NCBI GenBank assembly: GCA_902605865.1
Contig: CACLEJ010000002.1
Span: 101,710-165,709 of the forward strand
Source of the DNA: an uncultured Pelagibacteraceae bacterium
GTDB taxonomy: Bacteria; Pseudomonadota; Alphaproteobacteria; Pelagibacterales; Pelagibacteraceae
DNA: 64,000 nucleotides
Direction of reading: 5' to 3'
Shown here: positions 1 to 7,530 of the stretch, piece after piece
How positions within the stretch are numbered: position 1 is the stretch's first letter
Layout: every line of letters begins with the position of its first letter
Made by a program: the position numbers and the translations under genes
The notes under the pieces: generated by a model
The model's input: the letters and a program-made list of their open reading frames with translations, nothing else
The model's database searches: none
What the model was told of the DNA's origin: nothing

Positions 1-835
1 TCACATAATTATAATTTCTAAAATGTGAGGTCCAAATACTGTAATCATATGATTTATCTATTATGTCTATTTGAGGAATTTTTTTTGAAGCAGCTATATG
101 TGAAACGGATCCATGACAAGAAATTAATAATTTTGAATTAAAAACTATTTTTTCTAGTTCAAGAAAACTTTGATTTAATAAAATTTCAACATTTTTAAAA
201 TAATCAGAGGAATTAAGTTTTATTAATTTCTGAGGTGCATGACTACCTGTGGTAATAATTATTTTTAATTTAAGTTTTTGCTCTAATTGTTTAATAAAAT
301 TAACCAATTCATCAAAATTAGGTTCAATATTTACATAATTTGAAAAATATGTATCCCTTGACCATTTTTCATCATAATGAAAAATAATATATTTACCCTT
401 AGATCTATCAATTAAATTAACTTTACTATCTAAAATATTAAGATCATTTTGAGAATAATTAAAACCTATTTGAGTAATAATATTTTTAATAATATCAATT
501 TTTGTTTTTTGTTGATTTTTATCTATTAAAATTGTCTTTTCTTTTCTAATTAAATAATTAAAAATTTTAGATCTATCTTTATCATCGTGTATTATCGAAT
601 AATTAAATTTTTTTTTAAATAATTTTAAAAGATTAAAAAAAAAAGAAAATAAATTCTTTTTATAAATAATAATTTGATCAATATTTTTATATCTAGATAT
701 ATATTCAAAGTTTTTTTTTGAACAGACAATTGTAATAAAGCTATTTGGATCATTAAATTTAATATTTTTAATTAGTATGCAAGTAAGCAGAAAATCACCT
801 ATACGGTCAGTTCGAAAAATAAGATAATTCTTCAT
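1..835 (-). CDS. Glycosyltransferase family 9 (heptosyltransferase-like), cut by the left edge
   Basis: Open from ATG at 835 to the window edge with no stop, so about 278 residues are visible and the C-terminus is missing. Residues 8-14 read RTDRIGD, the usual opening of ADP-heptose:LPS heptosyltransferases and other GT9 enzymes. Near residue 240 a CHGSVSHIAASKKIP stretch matches the conserved donor-binding region of the family. Such enzymes add sugars to the LPS core or other envelope glycans at the inner face of the inner membrane. Its ATG shares one base with the stop of the AEC transporter gene (TAATG), so both are probably on one message. GT9 membership is fairly safe; the sugar and acceptor cannot be told. 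Confidence 0.75.
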   Translation of the reverse strand, partial: MKNYLIFRTDRIGDFLLTCILIKNIKFNDPNSFITIVCSKKNFEYISRYKNIDQIIIYKKNLFSFFFNLLKLFKKKFNYSIIHDDKDRSKIFNYLIRKEKTILIDKNQQKTKIDIIKNIITQIGFNYSQNDLNILDSKVNLIDRSKGKYIIFHYDEKWSRDTYFSNYVNIEPNFDELVNFIKQLEQKLKLKIIITTGSHAPQKLIKLNSSDYFKNVEILLNQSFLELEKIVFNSKLLISCHGSVSHIAASKKIPQIDIIDKSYDYSIWTSHFRNYNYV

Positions 836-1734
836 TAGCTATAATATTTTAATGCGAAAAAGACTGTTAAAGGAACTGTGATTAATGACATTAACGTTGA
901 AACAACTATTGTACTAGATATATTATCAACTATCTCCTTAGGAGAATACATAGAGGCAACCAGATAACAAAGAATTGCACTTGGCATAGATGATTGAATT
1001 AATAGAACACCAGCAGCAAACCCAGATAGATTAAAAAAAGAGATCAGCGAAAAACCAATTAAGGGCCCTATAATAACTCTTCCGGTAGATGTAATTAAAG
1101 CGTCCTTAAAGGAAAAAACTTTCATTTGTGTTAATGAAACTCCTAAAGACATTAAAATCATTACTATCATTCCATAAGCAAGAAGCATAACAGTATTCAA
1201 TACAAATATTGGCAAAGGTATTTCGAAATAAAGAAAAATAATGGTAGCAACTATTGCATAAAATGATGGACTTTTTATTATAATCTTTAAATCAAACTCA
1301 CGTTTAGCTAAAAAAATATTAAGAGTAAAATGAAGAAGCACGACCAAAGAAGATATAGCAGCCGCAATACCCATACCTAATTTACCATATGCAAACAAGC
1401 ATATTGGAATACCCATATTACCTGTATTAGGTAAAAAAAATGTTGGTAATTCTCTCAAATAATCTTTTTTCATCAAAATTAAAAAAATTAGCCCAACAAT
1501 TAGGAAAGAGGATAAAAGTATTACTGCATATAAAAAATACTCTGAAAACATTGCAAAAGTTACACCACTTGCTGAAATAGAAAATATTACTATAGACGGT
1601 GTACCAAAATTTGCAGAATATGTAGTTATAAATGATGTATCAAAATTTGGGTTTTTTTTACCTAAAAAATATCCAATACCAACTATAAAAAAAACTGGAA
1701 AAAGAACTTCAAATAATTTTATATAAAGTTCCAT
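835..1734 (-). CDS. AEC family (auxin efflux carrier-type) transporter
   Basis: A 299-residue, almost wholly hydrophobic protein with about ten membrane segments. The NTGNMGIP motif near residues 103-110 is the hallmark of the AEC/bile-acid-sodium-symporter-like family, which moves small organic anions such as malonate or malate. A frame extension to 1737 would use TTG; ATG at 1734 is preferred because it overlaps the hom stop by one base (TGATG), a coupled arrangement common in this genome. The substrate is not readable from sequence. The place after hom hints at export or uptake of an amino-acid-related anion, but the link may be only operonic convenience. Confidence 0.85.
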   Translation of the reverse strand: MELYIKLFEVLFPVFFIVGIGYFLGKKNPNFDTSFITTYSANFGTPSIVIFSISASGVTFAMFSEYFLYAVILLSSFLIVGLIFLILMKKDYLRELPTFFLPNTGNMGIPICLFAYGKLGMGIAAAISSLVVLLHFTLNIFLAKREFDLKIIIKSPSFYAIVATIIFLYFEIPLPIFVLNTVMLLAYGMIVMILMSLGVSLTQMKVFSFKDALITSTGRVIIGPLIGFSLISFFNLSGFAAGVLLIQSSMPSAILCYLVASMYSPKEIVDNISSTIVVSTLMSLITVPLTVFFALKYYS

Positions 1735-3023
1735 CAAAATAATCGAATAAGAACAGGATTTTTAAAAATATTTTTATTTGATTTAAATGATTTAGCACAT
1801 CTTTTAGCGTCTAATTCATTTGCATTATGAGTGATAAGAACAATTGAAGCTGTCTTACTTTTATGATCAGGTATTTGTATCAATCTCTGAATAGAAATTT
1901 TATACTTTGCCAGAATTTTTGTTATAGAAGATAAAACACCAGGTTTATCCTTAACCTCTAATCTTACGTACAGTGGATTTGATGATTGGTCTTTATTAAA
2001 TGTTTTAGGTTTTATTCTTTTATTTTTTGATATACCAAAAGGATATTTTATATTTCCTCTCAATATAGATAATAGGTCAGACATCAAAGCAGAGGATGTT
2101 GGCCCTGGTCCAGCCCCCTCCCCTTGTAATACAGTTTCTCCTATTGGTGAACCATTTAATATAACAGCATTCATTACACCATCTACATTTCCTATGTAAG
2201 AATCCTTTTTAACTAAACATGGATGAACTCTTTCAAAAATGTTATTATTTATAATCTCAGTTATACCTAATAATTTTATTCTAAAACCTAACTGATAAGC
2301 AATTTTGATATCTGTATAATCAATATTTTCAATACCTTCCATTAAACATCTAGATTTTGAAATTTTCTTATTGAAAGCTAATGATGTCAAAATTTTTATT
2401 TTAGCTAATGCATCATAACCATTAAGATCTAATTTTGGATTTCCGGGTTCAGCATAACCTAGTTTCTGTGCCATCTTCAGAACATTTTTGAAACTATCTT
2501 TGGTTCTCTCCATTTCTGACATTATATAGTTACAAGTGCCGTTAAGAATGCCATAAACTTTTGTGATTTTATTTGTCGCCAAACCTTCTTTAATTGTTCG
2601 TACGATTGGAATACCACCTGCAACAGATGCCTCAAATTCTAAATTAACTTTATTTTTTTCAGCTAATTCACCCAGTTTATCACCGTGTTTGGAAATTAAT
2701 GCTTTATTTGGAGTTATTACATGAATTTTATTTTTAAGAGCTGCTTCAATAATTTTTTTTGATATACCGTCTGATAAACCTATAGCTTCGATTACTATAT
2801 CTAAGTTTTTAATCTTCAAAATGTCTAAAGGATTTGAATAAAAAATTTTCTTATTAATCTTAAATTTTCTTTTCTTATTTTTATTTTTAGCCGATATAGC
2901 TATAACTTTAATTCTCTTTCCAGTTTTAGTCTCAATATCCTTTTTTTTTGAATTTAACTCATTTAGAACATAAGAACCAATTTGACCAAGTCCAATAACA
3001 GCAATATTTATATTTTTATTCAT
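1734..3023 (-). CDS. hom: Homoserine dehydrogenase
   Basis: Reduces aspartate semialdehyde to homoserine with NAD(P)H, the branch step to threonine and methionine. The 429 residues show a Rossmann start (GLGQIGSY at 11-18), TPNKAL at 104-109, the family signature VAGGIP at 134-139 followed by GILNGTCNYI, and GEGAGPGPT at 301-309. An ACT domain occupies about 351-425, consistent with feedback control by threonine. Length and layout are those of the stand-alone bacterial enzyme, without a fused aspartokinase. It lies 4 bp after the small lipoprotein gene in a rightward-to-leftward run that starts at rplM. Confidence 0.95.
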   Translation of the reverse strand: MNKNINIAVIGLGQIGSYVLNELNSKKKDIETKTGKRIKVIAISAKNKNKKRKFKINKKIFYSNPLDILKIKNLDIVIEAIGLSDGISKKIIEAALKNKIHVITPNKALISKHGDKLGELAEKNKVNLEFEASVAGGIPIVRTIKEGLATNKITKVYGILNGTCNYIMSEMERTKDSFKNVLKMAQKLGYAEPGNPKLDLNGYDALAKIKILTSLAFNKKISKSRCLMEGIENIDYTDIKIAYQLGFRIKLLGITEIINNNIFERVHPCLVKKDSYIGNVDGVMNAVILNGSPIGETVLQGEGAGPGPTSSALMSDLLSILRGNIKYPFGISKNKRIKPKTFNKDQSSNPLYVRLEVKDKPGVLSSITKILAKYKISIQRLIQIPDHKSKTASIVLITHNANELDAKRCAKSFKSNKNIFKNPVLIRLF

Positions 3024-3027
3024 TAAA

Positions 3028-3234
3028 TTAATCTAATTTAGGAAAACCGCTAATCTTACCATATTTAATAACATTTTTTTTAAAATCTTCAAAAGATGTT
3101 TCATTTTGAAGGTTTAATTTAGAAATATCTTTGTCAGCACTGTCTTCCTCTTTATTCATTATGGAAACAGGATAATTTAGTGAACAATGTGATAATGAAA
3201 ATAATAATAAAATTATAAAAATATATTTACACAT
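3028..3234 (-). CDS. Small predicted lipoprotein of unknown function
   Basis: Only 68 residues. A hydrophobic signal (residues 4-14) ends in LSHC, a lipobox with Cys17, so a mature lipid-anchored peptide of about 52 residues is predicted; it is charged, with acidic and lysine residues. It overlaps the argC end by 8 bp and sits 4 bp before hom, so it is translated within the same operon. It lacks the GQKGPL motif expected of LptM/YifL, and I do not recognise a family. The reading frame, signal and tight placement argue that it is a real gene. Confidence 0.65.
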   Translation of the reverse strand: MCKYIFIILLLFSLSHCSLNYPVSIMNKEEDSADKDISKLNLQNETSFEDFKKNVIKYGKISGFPKLD

Positions 3235-4252
3235 TTAGACCTTCACTTTGATTAAAGCCATAATAATTATTCATGTTTTGTACAGCTTGTCCACCACCAC
3301 CTTTAATCAAATTATCAATTGCAGACAATATTATTATTTTATCTTTATATTTACTTTTACATACAGAAATTAAGCAATTATTAGTGTTGATCACATCGTT
3401 TGTGCTTAAGAAAGTATTTATTTTACTAATTTTTACAAATTCTTGATTCTTATATTGAACATTTAGAACATTAATAATTTTTTTTAAGTTAATACCCTTT
3501 TTTAAATCAACATAAATAGTGCTTAAAATTCCCCTAAACATAGGTGTAAGATGAGGAGTGAAATGAAATTTATTTTTTTTGCCAGTTTTAAGATCAAGCT
3601 CTTGTTGAATTTCAGAATTATGTCTATGATTTGCTAATCCATAAGCACTCAAAGACTCATACAAATTTTTATCTTTATATTTTTTATGTACTCCTCTACC
3701 TGCTCCTGAATAACCAGATTTTGAATCAATAATAATTGTTTTATTATTAATTAAATTTTTTTTTATTAAAGGGATTAAAGGAATTAATACAGATGTGGGG
3801 TAGCATCCAGGACAAGATATTATTGGAAATTTTTTAATTAATTGACCAGTAATTTCAGGTATAGAATAAATGCTTTTTTTGATTTGATTTAATGCTTTGT
3901 GTTTAATTTTATACCATTTTTCATAATCTTTTTTATTGTTAAGTCTAAAATCAGCCGCTAGATCTATTAGCAAATTATTTTTATTTAAAAATTTTGAAAT
4001 AGATTGTGCCTCACCATTTGGCAATGCTGTAAATATTATATCCACATCTAATAAATACTCTTTTTTAAATTTTGATATTTTTGGTAATTTGTATTTCTTT
4101 AATTCTTTTTCATAGTAATCTATTTTTTTTCCTACAGAAGTGCTTCCACACAAATATTTAATATTTATTTTTTTATGTTTAGATAGAAGCTTAGTTAGTT
4201 GTAATCCTATATATCCAGTAGCACCACATATAAGAACATTTTTCTTGCCCAT
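3227..4252 (-). CDS. argC: N-acetyl-gamma-glutamyl-phosphate reductase
   Basis: Third step of arginine synthesis: NADPH reduction of N-acetylglutamyl phosphate to the semialdehyde. In 341 residues the NADP-binding GATGYIG lies at 10-16, the catalytic cysteine is Cys150 in CPGCYPT, and HRHNSEI (209-215) supplies the catalytic histidine region. The length is that of the common long form (about 340-350). It follows rpsI after a 33-bp gap; rplM-rpsI-argC is a familiar alphaproteobacterial order. It overlaps the following lipoprotein gene by 8 bp. Confidence 0.95.
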   Translation of the reverse strand: MGKKNVLICGATGYIGLQLTKLLSKHKKINIKYLCGSTSVGKKIDYYEKELKKYKLPKISKFKKEYLLDVDIIFTALPNGEAQSISKFLNKNNLLIDLAADFRLNNKKDYEKWYKIKHKALNQIKKSIYSIPEITGQLIKKFPIISCPGCYPTSVLIPLIPLIKKNLINNKTIIIDSKSGYSGAGRGVHKKYKDKNLYESLSAYGLANHRHNSEIQQELDLKTGKKNKFHFTPHLTPMFRGILSTIYVDLKKGINLKKIINVLNVQYKNQEFVKISKINTFLSTNDVINTNNCLISVCKSKYKDKIIILSAIDNLIKGGGGQAVQNMNNYYGFNQSEGLNV

Positions 4253-4285
4253 AATTTAATATAACAGTTGAAATTTAAAAAGTAA

Positions 4286-4717
4286 TTATCTTTTAGAAAA
4301 CTGGTAGCTTTTTCTAGCTTTTGCTCTACCTGGTTTTTTTCTCTCTACAGATCTTGAATCTCTTGTTGTGAGTTTTTCTTTACGCAAGGTTGATTTTAAA
4401 GTTTCGTCAAATTTTAGTAAAGCTCTTGAAATACCATGTACTAAGGCGCCAGCTTGACCAGTTTGTCCTCCACCTACAACTTTAGATCTAACATCATAAT
4501 CAGTTGACTGGTTTATAATTTCAAAAGGTCTTAAAATTTGCATTACATGATTAGCTCTAGGAAAGTAGTCGTTTAAAGATTTACCATTTACATAAAATTT
4601 ACCTGAGCCTTTTTTTAACCAGACTTTAGCTACAGATTTTTTTCTTCTTCCAGTTGCGTATTTGCTATCTTTAAAATCCAACTTTATTTTTGATGAAGAT
4701 GTCTGAGAAGTTTCCAT
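4286..4717 (-). CDS. rpsI: 30S ribosomal protein S9 (uS9)
   Basis: A 143-residue protein with the S9 core: ATGRRKKSVAKVWL near residue 21, the GGGQTGQAGALVHGISRALL stretch, and the strongly basic tail ending KARKSYQFSKR, whose last residues reach the P-site tRNA in known ribosomes. A roughly 18-residue N-terminal extension precedes the core, as in several alphaproteobacteria. The gene starts 1 bp after the rplM stop, the near-universal rplM-rpsI pair. Confidence 0.97.
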   Translation of the reverse strand: METSQTSSSKIKLDFKDSKYATGRRKKSVAKVWLKKGSGKFYVNGKSLNDYFPRANHVMQILRPFEIINQSTDYDVRSKVVGGGQTGQAGALVHGISRALLKFDETLKSTLRKEKLTTRDSRSVERKKPGRAKARKSYQFSKR

Positions 4718-4718
4718 A

Positions 4719-5177
4719 TTAATTTCTTACAATATTTTTTTGATTAAGTTTACCTATTTCGATTATTTTTGGATTTTGCGCACTATGAGGATGATTCTCT
4801 CCTGAATAAATTTTAAGTTTTGTTAATTGTTTTTTACCCAACGCACCAGAAGGCAGCATTCTTTTAACAGCTAACTTTAATAGTTCACCAGGTTTTTTTT
4901 CACTCAATTTTTCAGGTGTTATTTCTTTAATACCACCTGGATATCCAGTGTGTCTGTAATATTTTTTATTTTGAAATTTATTGCCTGTAAATTTAATTTG
5001 GTCTACATTTTTGATAACAACAAAATCACCATGGTCCATATGAGGAGTGTATGTTGTTTTGTTCTTCCCTCTTATAATCTTTGATACAACTGTTGCTAGT
5101 CTACCTACAACGGCTCCTGTGGCATCGATTTCAAACCATTCGCTATTTATCTCATCTTTTTTAACAAACTTTGTCAT
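4719..5177 (-). CDS. rplM: 50S ribosomal protein L13 (uL13)
   Basis: A 152-residue L13 with the typical WFEIDATGAVVGRLAT opening, the GKNKTTYTPHMDHGDFVVI block and MLPSGALGKKQLTKLKIY. Binds 23S rRNA early in large-subunit assembly. The ATG at 5177 fits family starts. The 10 bases before it contain no purine-rich ribosome binding site and a good sigma-70-type promoter ends just upstream (5188-5216), so the transcript is probably leaderless or nearly so. Confidence 0.97.
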   Translation of the reverse strand: MTKFVKKDEINSEWFEIDATGAVVGRLATVVSKIIRGKNKTTYTPHMDHGDFVVIKNVDQIKFTGNKFQNKKYYRHTGYPGGIKEITPEKLSEKKPGELLKLAVKRMLPSGALGKKQLTKLKIYSGENHPHSAQNPKIIEIGKLNQKNIVRN

Positions 5178-5187
5178 GAATGCGGGA

Positions 5188-5216
5188 TTAATACTTATAA
5201 TTACTTATATTGTCAA
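5188..5216 (-). promoter_or_regulatory. Predicted sigma-70-type promoter of rplM-rpsI-argC
   Basis: On the minus strand TTGACA (5211-5216), a perfect -35, is followed after 17 bp by TATTAA (5188-5193), a 4/6 match to the -10. The expected start point falls within about 5 bases of the rplM ATG at 5177. Position and spacing are seen directly; activity is inferred. Confidence 0.5.
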
Positions 5217-5227
5217 ATTATTATATT

Positions 5228-5323
5228 TTGGTTGGACTGAATGGTTGATTGAATTATGACCATTTATTAGTAATAATAACGTGATAAAAACGAACTCACA
5301 AAATTATAAATTAAAGGAGTCTA
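5228..5323 (+). promoter_or_regulatory. Candidate SAM-V-like pseudoknot riboswitch ahead of the metY-type gene
   Basis: The 96 bases before the start at 5324 are structured. An 8-bp stem pairs TGAATGGT (5238-5245) with ACCATTTA (5259-5266, one G-U). Then comes GTGATAA (5281-5287), and ACTC (5294-5297) can pair with GAGT (5317-5320), hiding the AAAGGAG ribosome binding site at 5313-5319. SAM-V RNAs, which share the pseudoknot core of SAM-II, are known from Pelagibacter upstream of metY and act on translation by covering the ribosome binding site. The match is by architecture, remembered elements and gene context; no covariance model was run. Confidence 0.55.
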
Positions 5324-6655
5324 ATGAGTGATAAAAAAAAAGAATTGAAACCAAATACGTATAAATTTGATACCCTTAGTTTACATGCTGGTTATCAGCC
5401 ACACAAAAATGCTGGCTCAAGACAAGTACCAATATATCAAACCACATCATACCTTTTTGATGATGTTGATCACGCAGCTGCTCTTTTTAATTTAGAAAGA
5501 GGCGGACATATTTATAGTAGAATTTCAAACCCAACTGTTGGTGTATTAGAAGAAAGAGTTGCATCACTTGAGGGTGGTACAGCAGCATTAGCTACATCTT
5601 CAGGAATGAGTGCAATATTTTTGACAGTTATGACATTGTGTGAAGCAGGAGACCATTTAGTTGTATCATCTCAACTTTATGGAGGCACTGTAAACTTATT
5701 TAGATTAACTTTACCTAAATTTGGAATTAAATGTACATTTGTTAAACCGAGAGATACTGAAGGATTTAAAAAAGCAATTCAAAAGAATACAAAAGGTATT
5801 TTTGGAGAACTTGTTGGAAATCCAGGTAACGAAATAATGAACATGCCTGAAATTGCAAAAATCGCTCATGACGCTGGAATTCCATTGATGGTTGATGCAA
5901 CTTATCAAACTCCTTATTTATGTAAACCGTTTGAACATGGCGCTGATATAGTAATTCATTCACTAACAAAATGGATGGCAGGTCATGGATCTTCTATGGC
6001 GGGAATATTAGTTGAAGGTGGAAAATTTGATTGGATGCAAAATGATAAATTTCCAACAATGATAAAACCTTATGAGGGATATCATGGATTATCTTTTGCA
6101 GAGGAATTTGGCCCAACTGCTTTTACAATGAAAGCTAGAGCTGAGGGTATGAGAGATTTTGGTCCTTGTTTAAGTCCTCAAAATGCATGGAATGTTTTAC
6201 AAGGCATAGAAACTTTGTCAGTAAGAATGAAAAAACATTGTTCAAATGCAGAAGAAATGGTTAAATATTTATCAAACCATGAAAGTGTTGCTTGGGTATC
6301 ACATCCAAGTGCACCAAATCATCCAGATGCAGAGCTTGCTAATAAGTTACTTCCAAATGGTAAAGGTTCTATGATTGCATTTGGTATTAAAGGTGGAAAA
6401 GATGCTGGTGTTGCATTTATTAATAACGTAAAATTAGCATCACATTTGGCAAATGTAGGCGATACAAGGACTTTAGTTATCCATCCTGCATCTGGAACCC
6501 ATTCACAAATGGATGAGGCAACTTTAAAGTTTGCTGGATTGTCCCACGACATGATTAGATTATCAGTAGGTATAGAAGACATTGATGATATAAAAAACGA
6601 TTTTGAGATTGGTTTTAGAGCAGCTAGAAAACCAAGGCTTGTTTCAAATCAATGA
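5324..6655 (+). CDS. O-acetylhomoserine sulfhydrylase-type PLP enzyme (Cys/Met metabolism family), copy 1
   Basis: Fold-type I PLP enzyme of 443 residues. YSRISNPT (64-71) binds the cofactor phosphate of the neighbouring subunit, and Lys216 in HSLTKWMAG is the Schiff-base lysine. The long form and the sequence around THSQ and RLSVGIE near the C-terminus resemble O-acetylhomoserine (thiol)-lyase (MetY), which makes homocysteine from sulfide or methionine from methanethiol; methionine gamma-lyase is a related alternative. It follows a SAM-V-like leader and a strong AAAGGAG site 4 bp before ATG, which favours a role in methionine synthesis. It overlaps the next gene by ATGA. Confidence 0.85.
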   Translation: MSDKKKELKPNTYKFDTLSLHAGYQPHKNAGSRQVPIYQTTSYLFDDVDHAAALFNLERGGHIYSRISNPTVGVLEERVASLEGGTAALATSSGMSAIFLTVMTLCEAGDHLVVSSQLYGGTVNLFRLTLPKFGIKCTFVKPRDTEGFKKAIQKNTKGIFGELVGNPGNEIMNMPEIAKIAHDAGIPLMVDATYQTPYLCKPFEHGADIVIHSLTKWMAGHGSSMAGILVEGGKFDWMQNDKFPTMIKPYEGYHGLSFAEEFGPTAFTMKARAEGMRDFGPCLSPQNAWNVLQGIETLSVRMKKHCSNAEEMVKYLSNHESVAWVSHPSAPNHPDAELANKLLPNGKGSMIAFGIKGGKDAGVAFINNVKLASHLANVGDTRTLVIHPASGTHSQMDEATLKFAGLSHDMIRLSVGIEDIDDIKNDFEIGFRAARKPRLVSNQ

Positions 6656-7470
6656 AATTTAAAGTAAACGGGCATGAGGTTTTCGCCTCTACTGGTGGAA
6701 GACCATTTGATAAAAAAAAACCATTAATTATATTTGTTCATGGAAGTGGTTTAACCCATATGACCTGGGTACTTCAAACAAGGTACTTTGCTTTTCATGG
6801 ATATAACTCTTTAGCGGTTGATCTGCCCGGTCATGGTTTATCTAGCGGTAAAAGTCTTAAATCAATTGAGGAAATGGCAGATTGGGTAAGTGAAGTAATT
6901 GATGCTGTTGGTCATAAAAAAGCTTCATTGGTAGGACACTCGCAGGGATGTTTAGTAACTGTAGAATGTACATCAAGATATCCTAACAAAATTAAAACTT
7001 TGAGTTTAATGGGTGGAGCTGGTGCTATTCCTATGAATCCCGAACTACTTTCATTAGCTGAAAATAACGATCCAAAAGCAGTAGATTTAATGATGGATTG
7101 GGCTCATGGTCCTGCCGGTCACTTTGGTGGTCATCCAGTGCCTGGTCTTTACCATATTAACACAGGAACAATGCTTGCAAAATCTAGAACCATACAGAAT
7201 ACATTAGGTGTAGATTTTAGAGCTTGTGATAATTATAAGAACGGATTTGAGGCAGCTAAAAAAATTAAATGCCCTACTCTATCAATTTTAGCAACTGATG
7301 ACAAAATGTGCCCTGTTAAAGAGGGAAAAAAATTAGCTGCATTAATTGATGGAAGTCAAGTTGATATAATTGATAACTGTGGACACATGATGTTGTTAGA
7401 AGAAGCAGATAGAGTGCTAACTGTACTTAAAAAATTTATAACCACAAATTACCCCCCATTATCAAGTTAA
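6652..7470 (+). CDS. Alpha/beta hydrolase
   Basis: A 272-residue cytoplasmic alpha/beta-hydrolase-fold protein. HGSG at 30-33 forms the oxyanion region, Ser97 in GHSQG is the nucleophile, an acidic residue in the LATDDKM segment is the likely acid and His245 in CGHMMLLEE the base. It overlaps the upstream PLP enzyme by 4 bp (ATGA) and lies 60 bp before a second one, so it shares their operon. It is shorter than homoserine acetyltransferase MetX and lacks its extra helical region, so I do not call it MetX. An esterase or thioesterase acting on a sulfur metabolite is possible but unproven. Confidence 0.8.
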   Translation: MKFKVNGHEVFASTGGRPFDKKKPLIIFVHGSGLTHMTWVLQTRYFAFHGYNSLAVDLPGHGLSSGKSLKSIEEMADWVSEVIDAVGHKKASLVGHSQGCLVTVECTSRYPNKIKTLSLMGGAGAIPMNPELLSLAENNDPKAVDLMMDWAHGPAGHFGGHPVPGLYHINTGTMLAKSRTIQNTLGVDFRACDNYKNGFEAAKKIKCPTLSILATDDKMCPVKEGKKLAALIDGSQVDIIDNCGHMMLLEEADRVLTVLKKFITTNYPPLSS

Positions 7471-7500
7471 ATTTAAGCTTGATTGTATTTTTCATTTTAG
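7461..7500 (+). terminator. Candidate hairpin terminator or leader stem between hydrolase and second PLP gene
   Basis: ATCAAG (7461-7466) pairs with CTTGAT (7478-7483), and the inner TTAA and TTAA can extend the stem with one bulged base. A T-rich run follows (to 7500). The hairpin spans the hydrolase stop codon at 7468-7470. A C6 run at 7452-7457 could also pair with the AAGGGG ribosome binding site at 7521-7526. Weak, AT-rich and inferred by eye. Confidence 0.3.
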
Positions 7501-7530
7501 TTTAATAGCATTTTAAACAGAAGGGGAAAT

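Noticed and set aside
1735..1737. TTG start adding one residue to the AEC transporter
   Set aside because: ATG at 1734 is in frame and forms a TGATG junction with hom.
5047..5259. 70-residue plus-strand frame across rplM and the metY leader
   Set aside because: Antisense to rplM; it has no ribosome binding site and crosses a structured leader.
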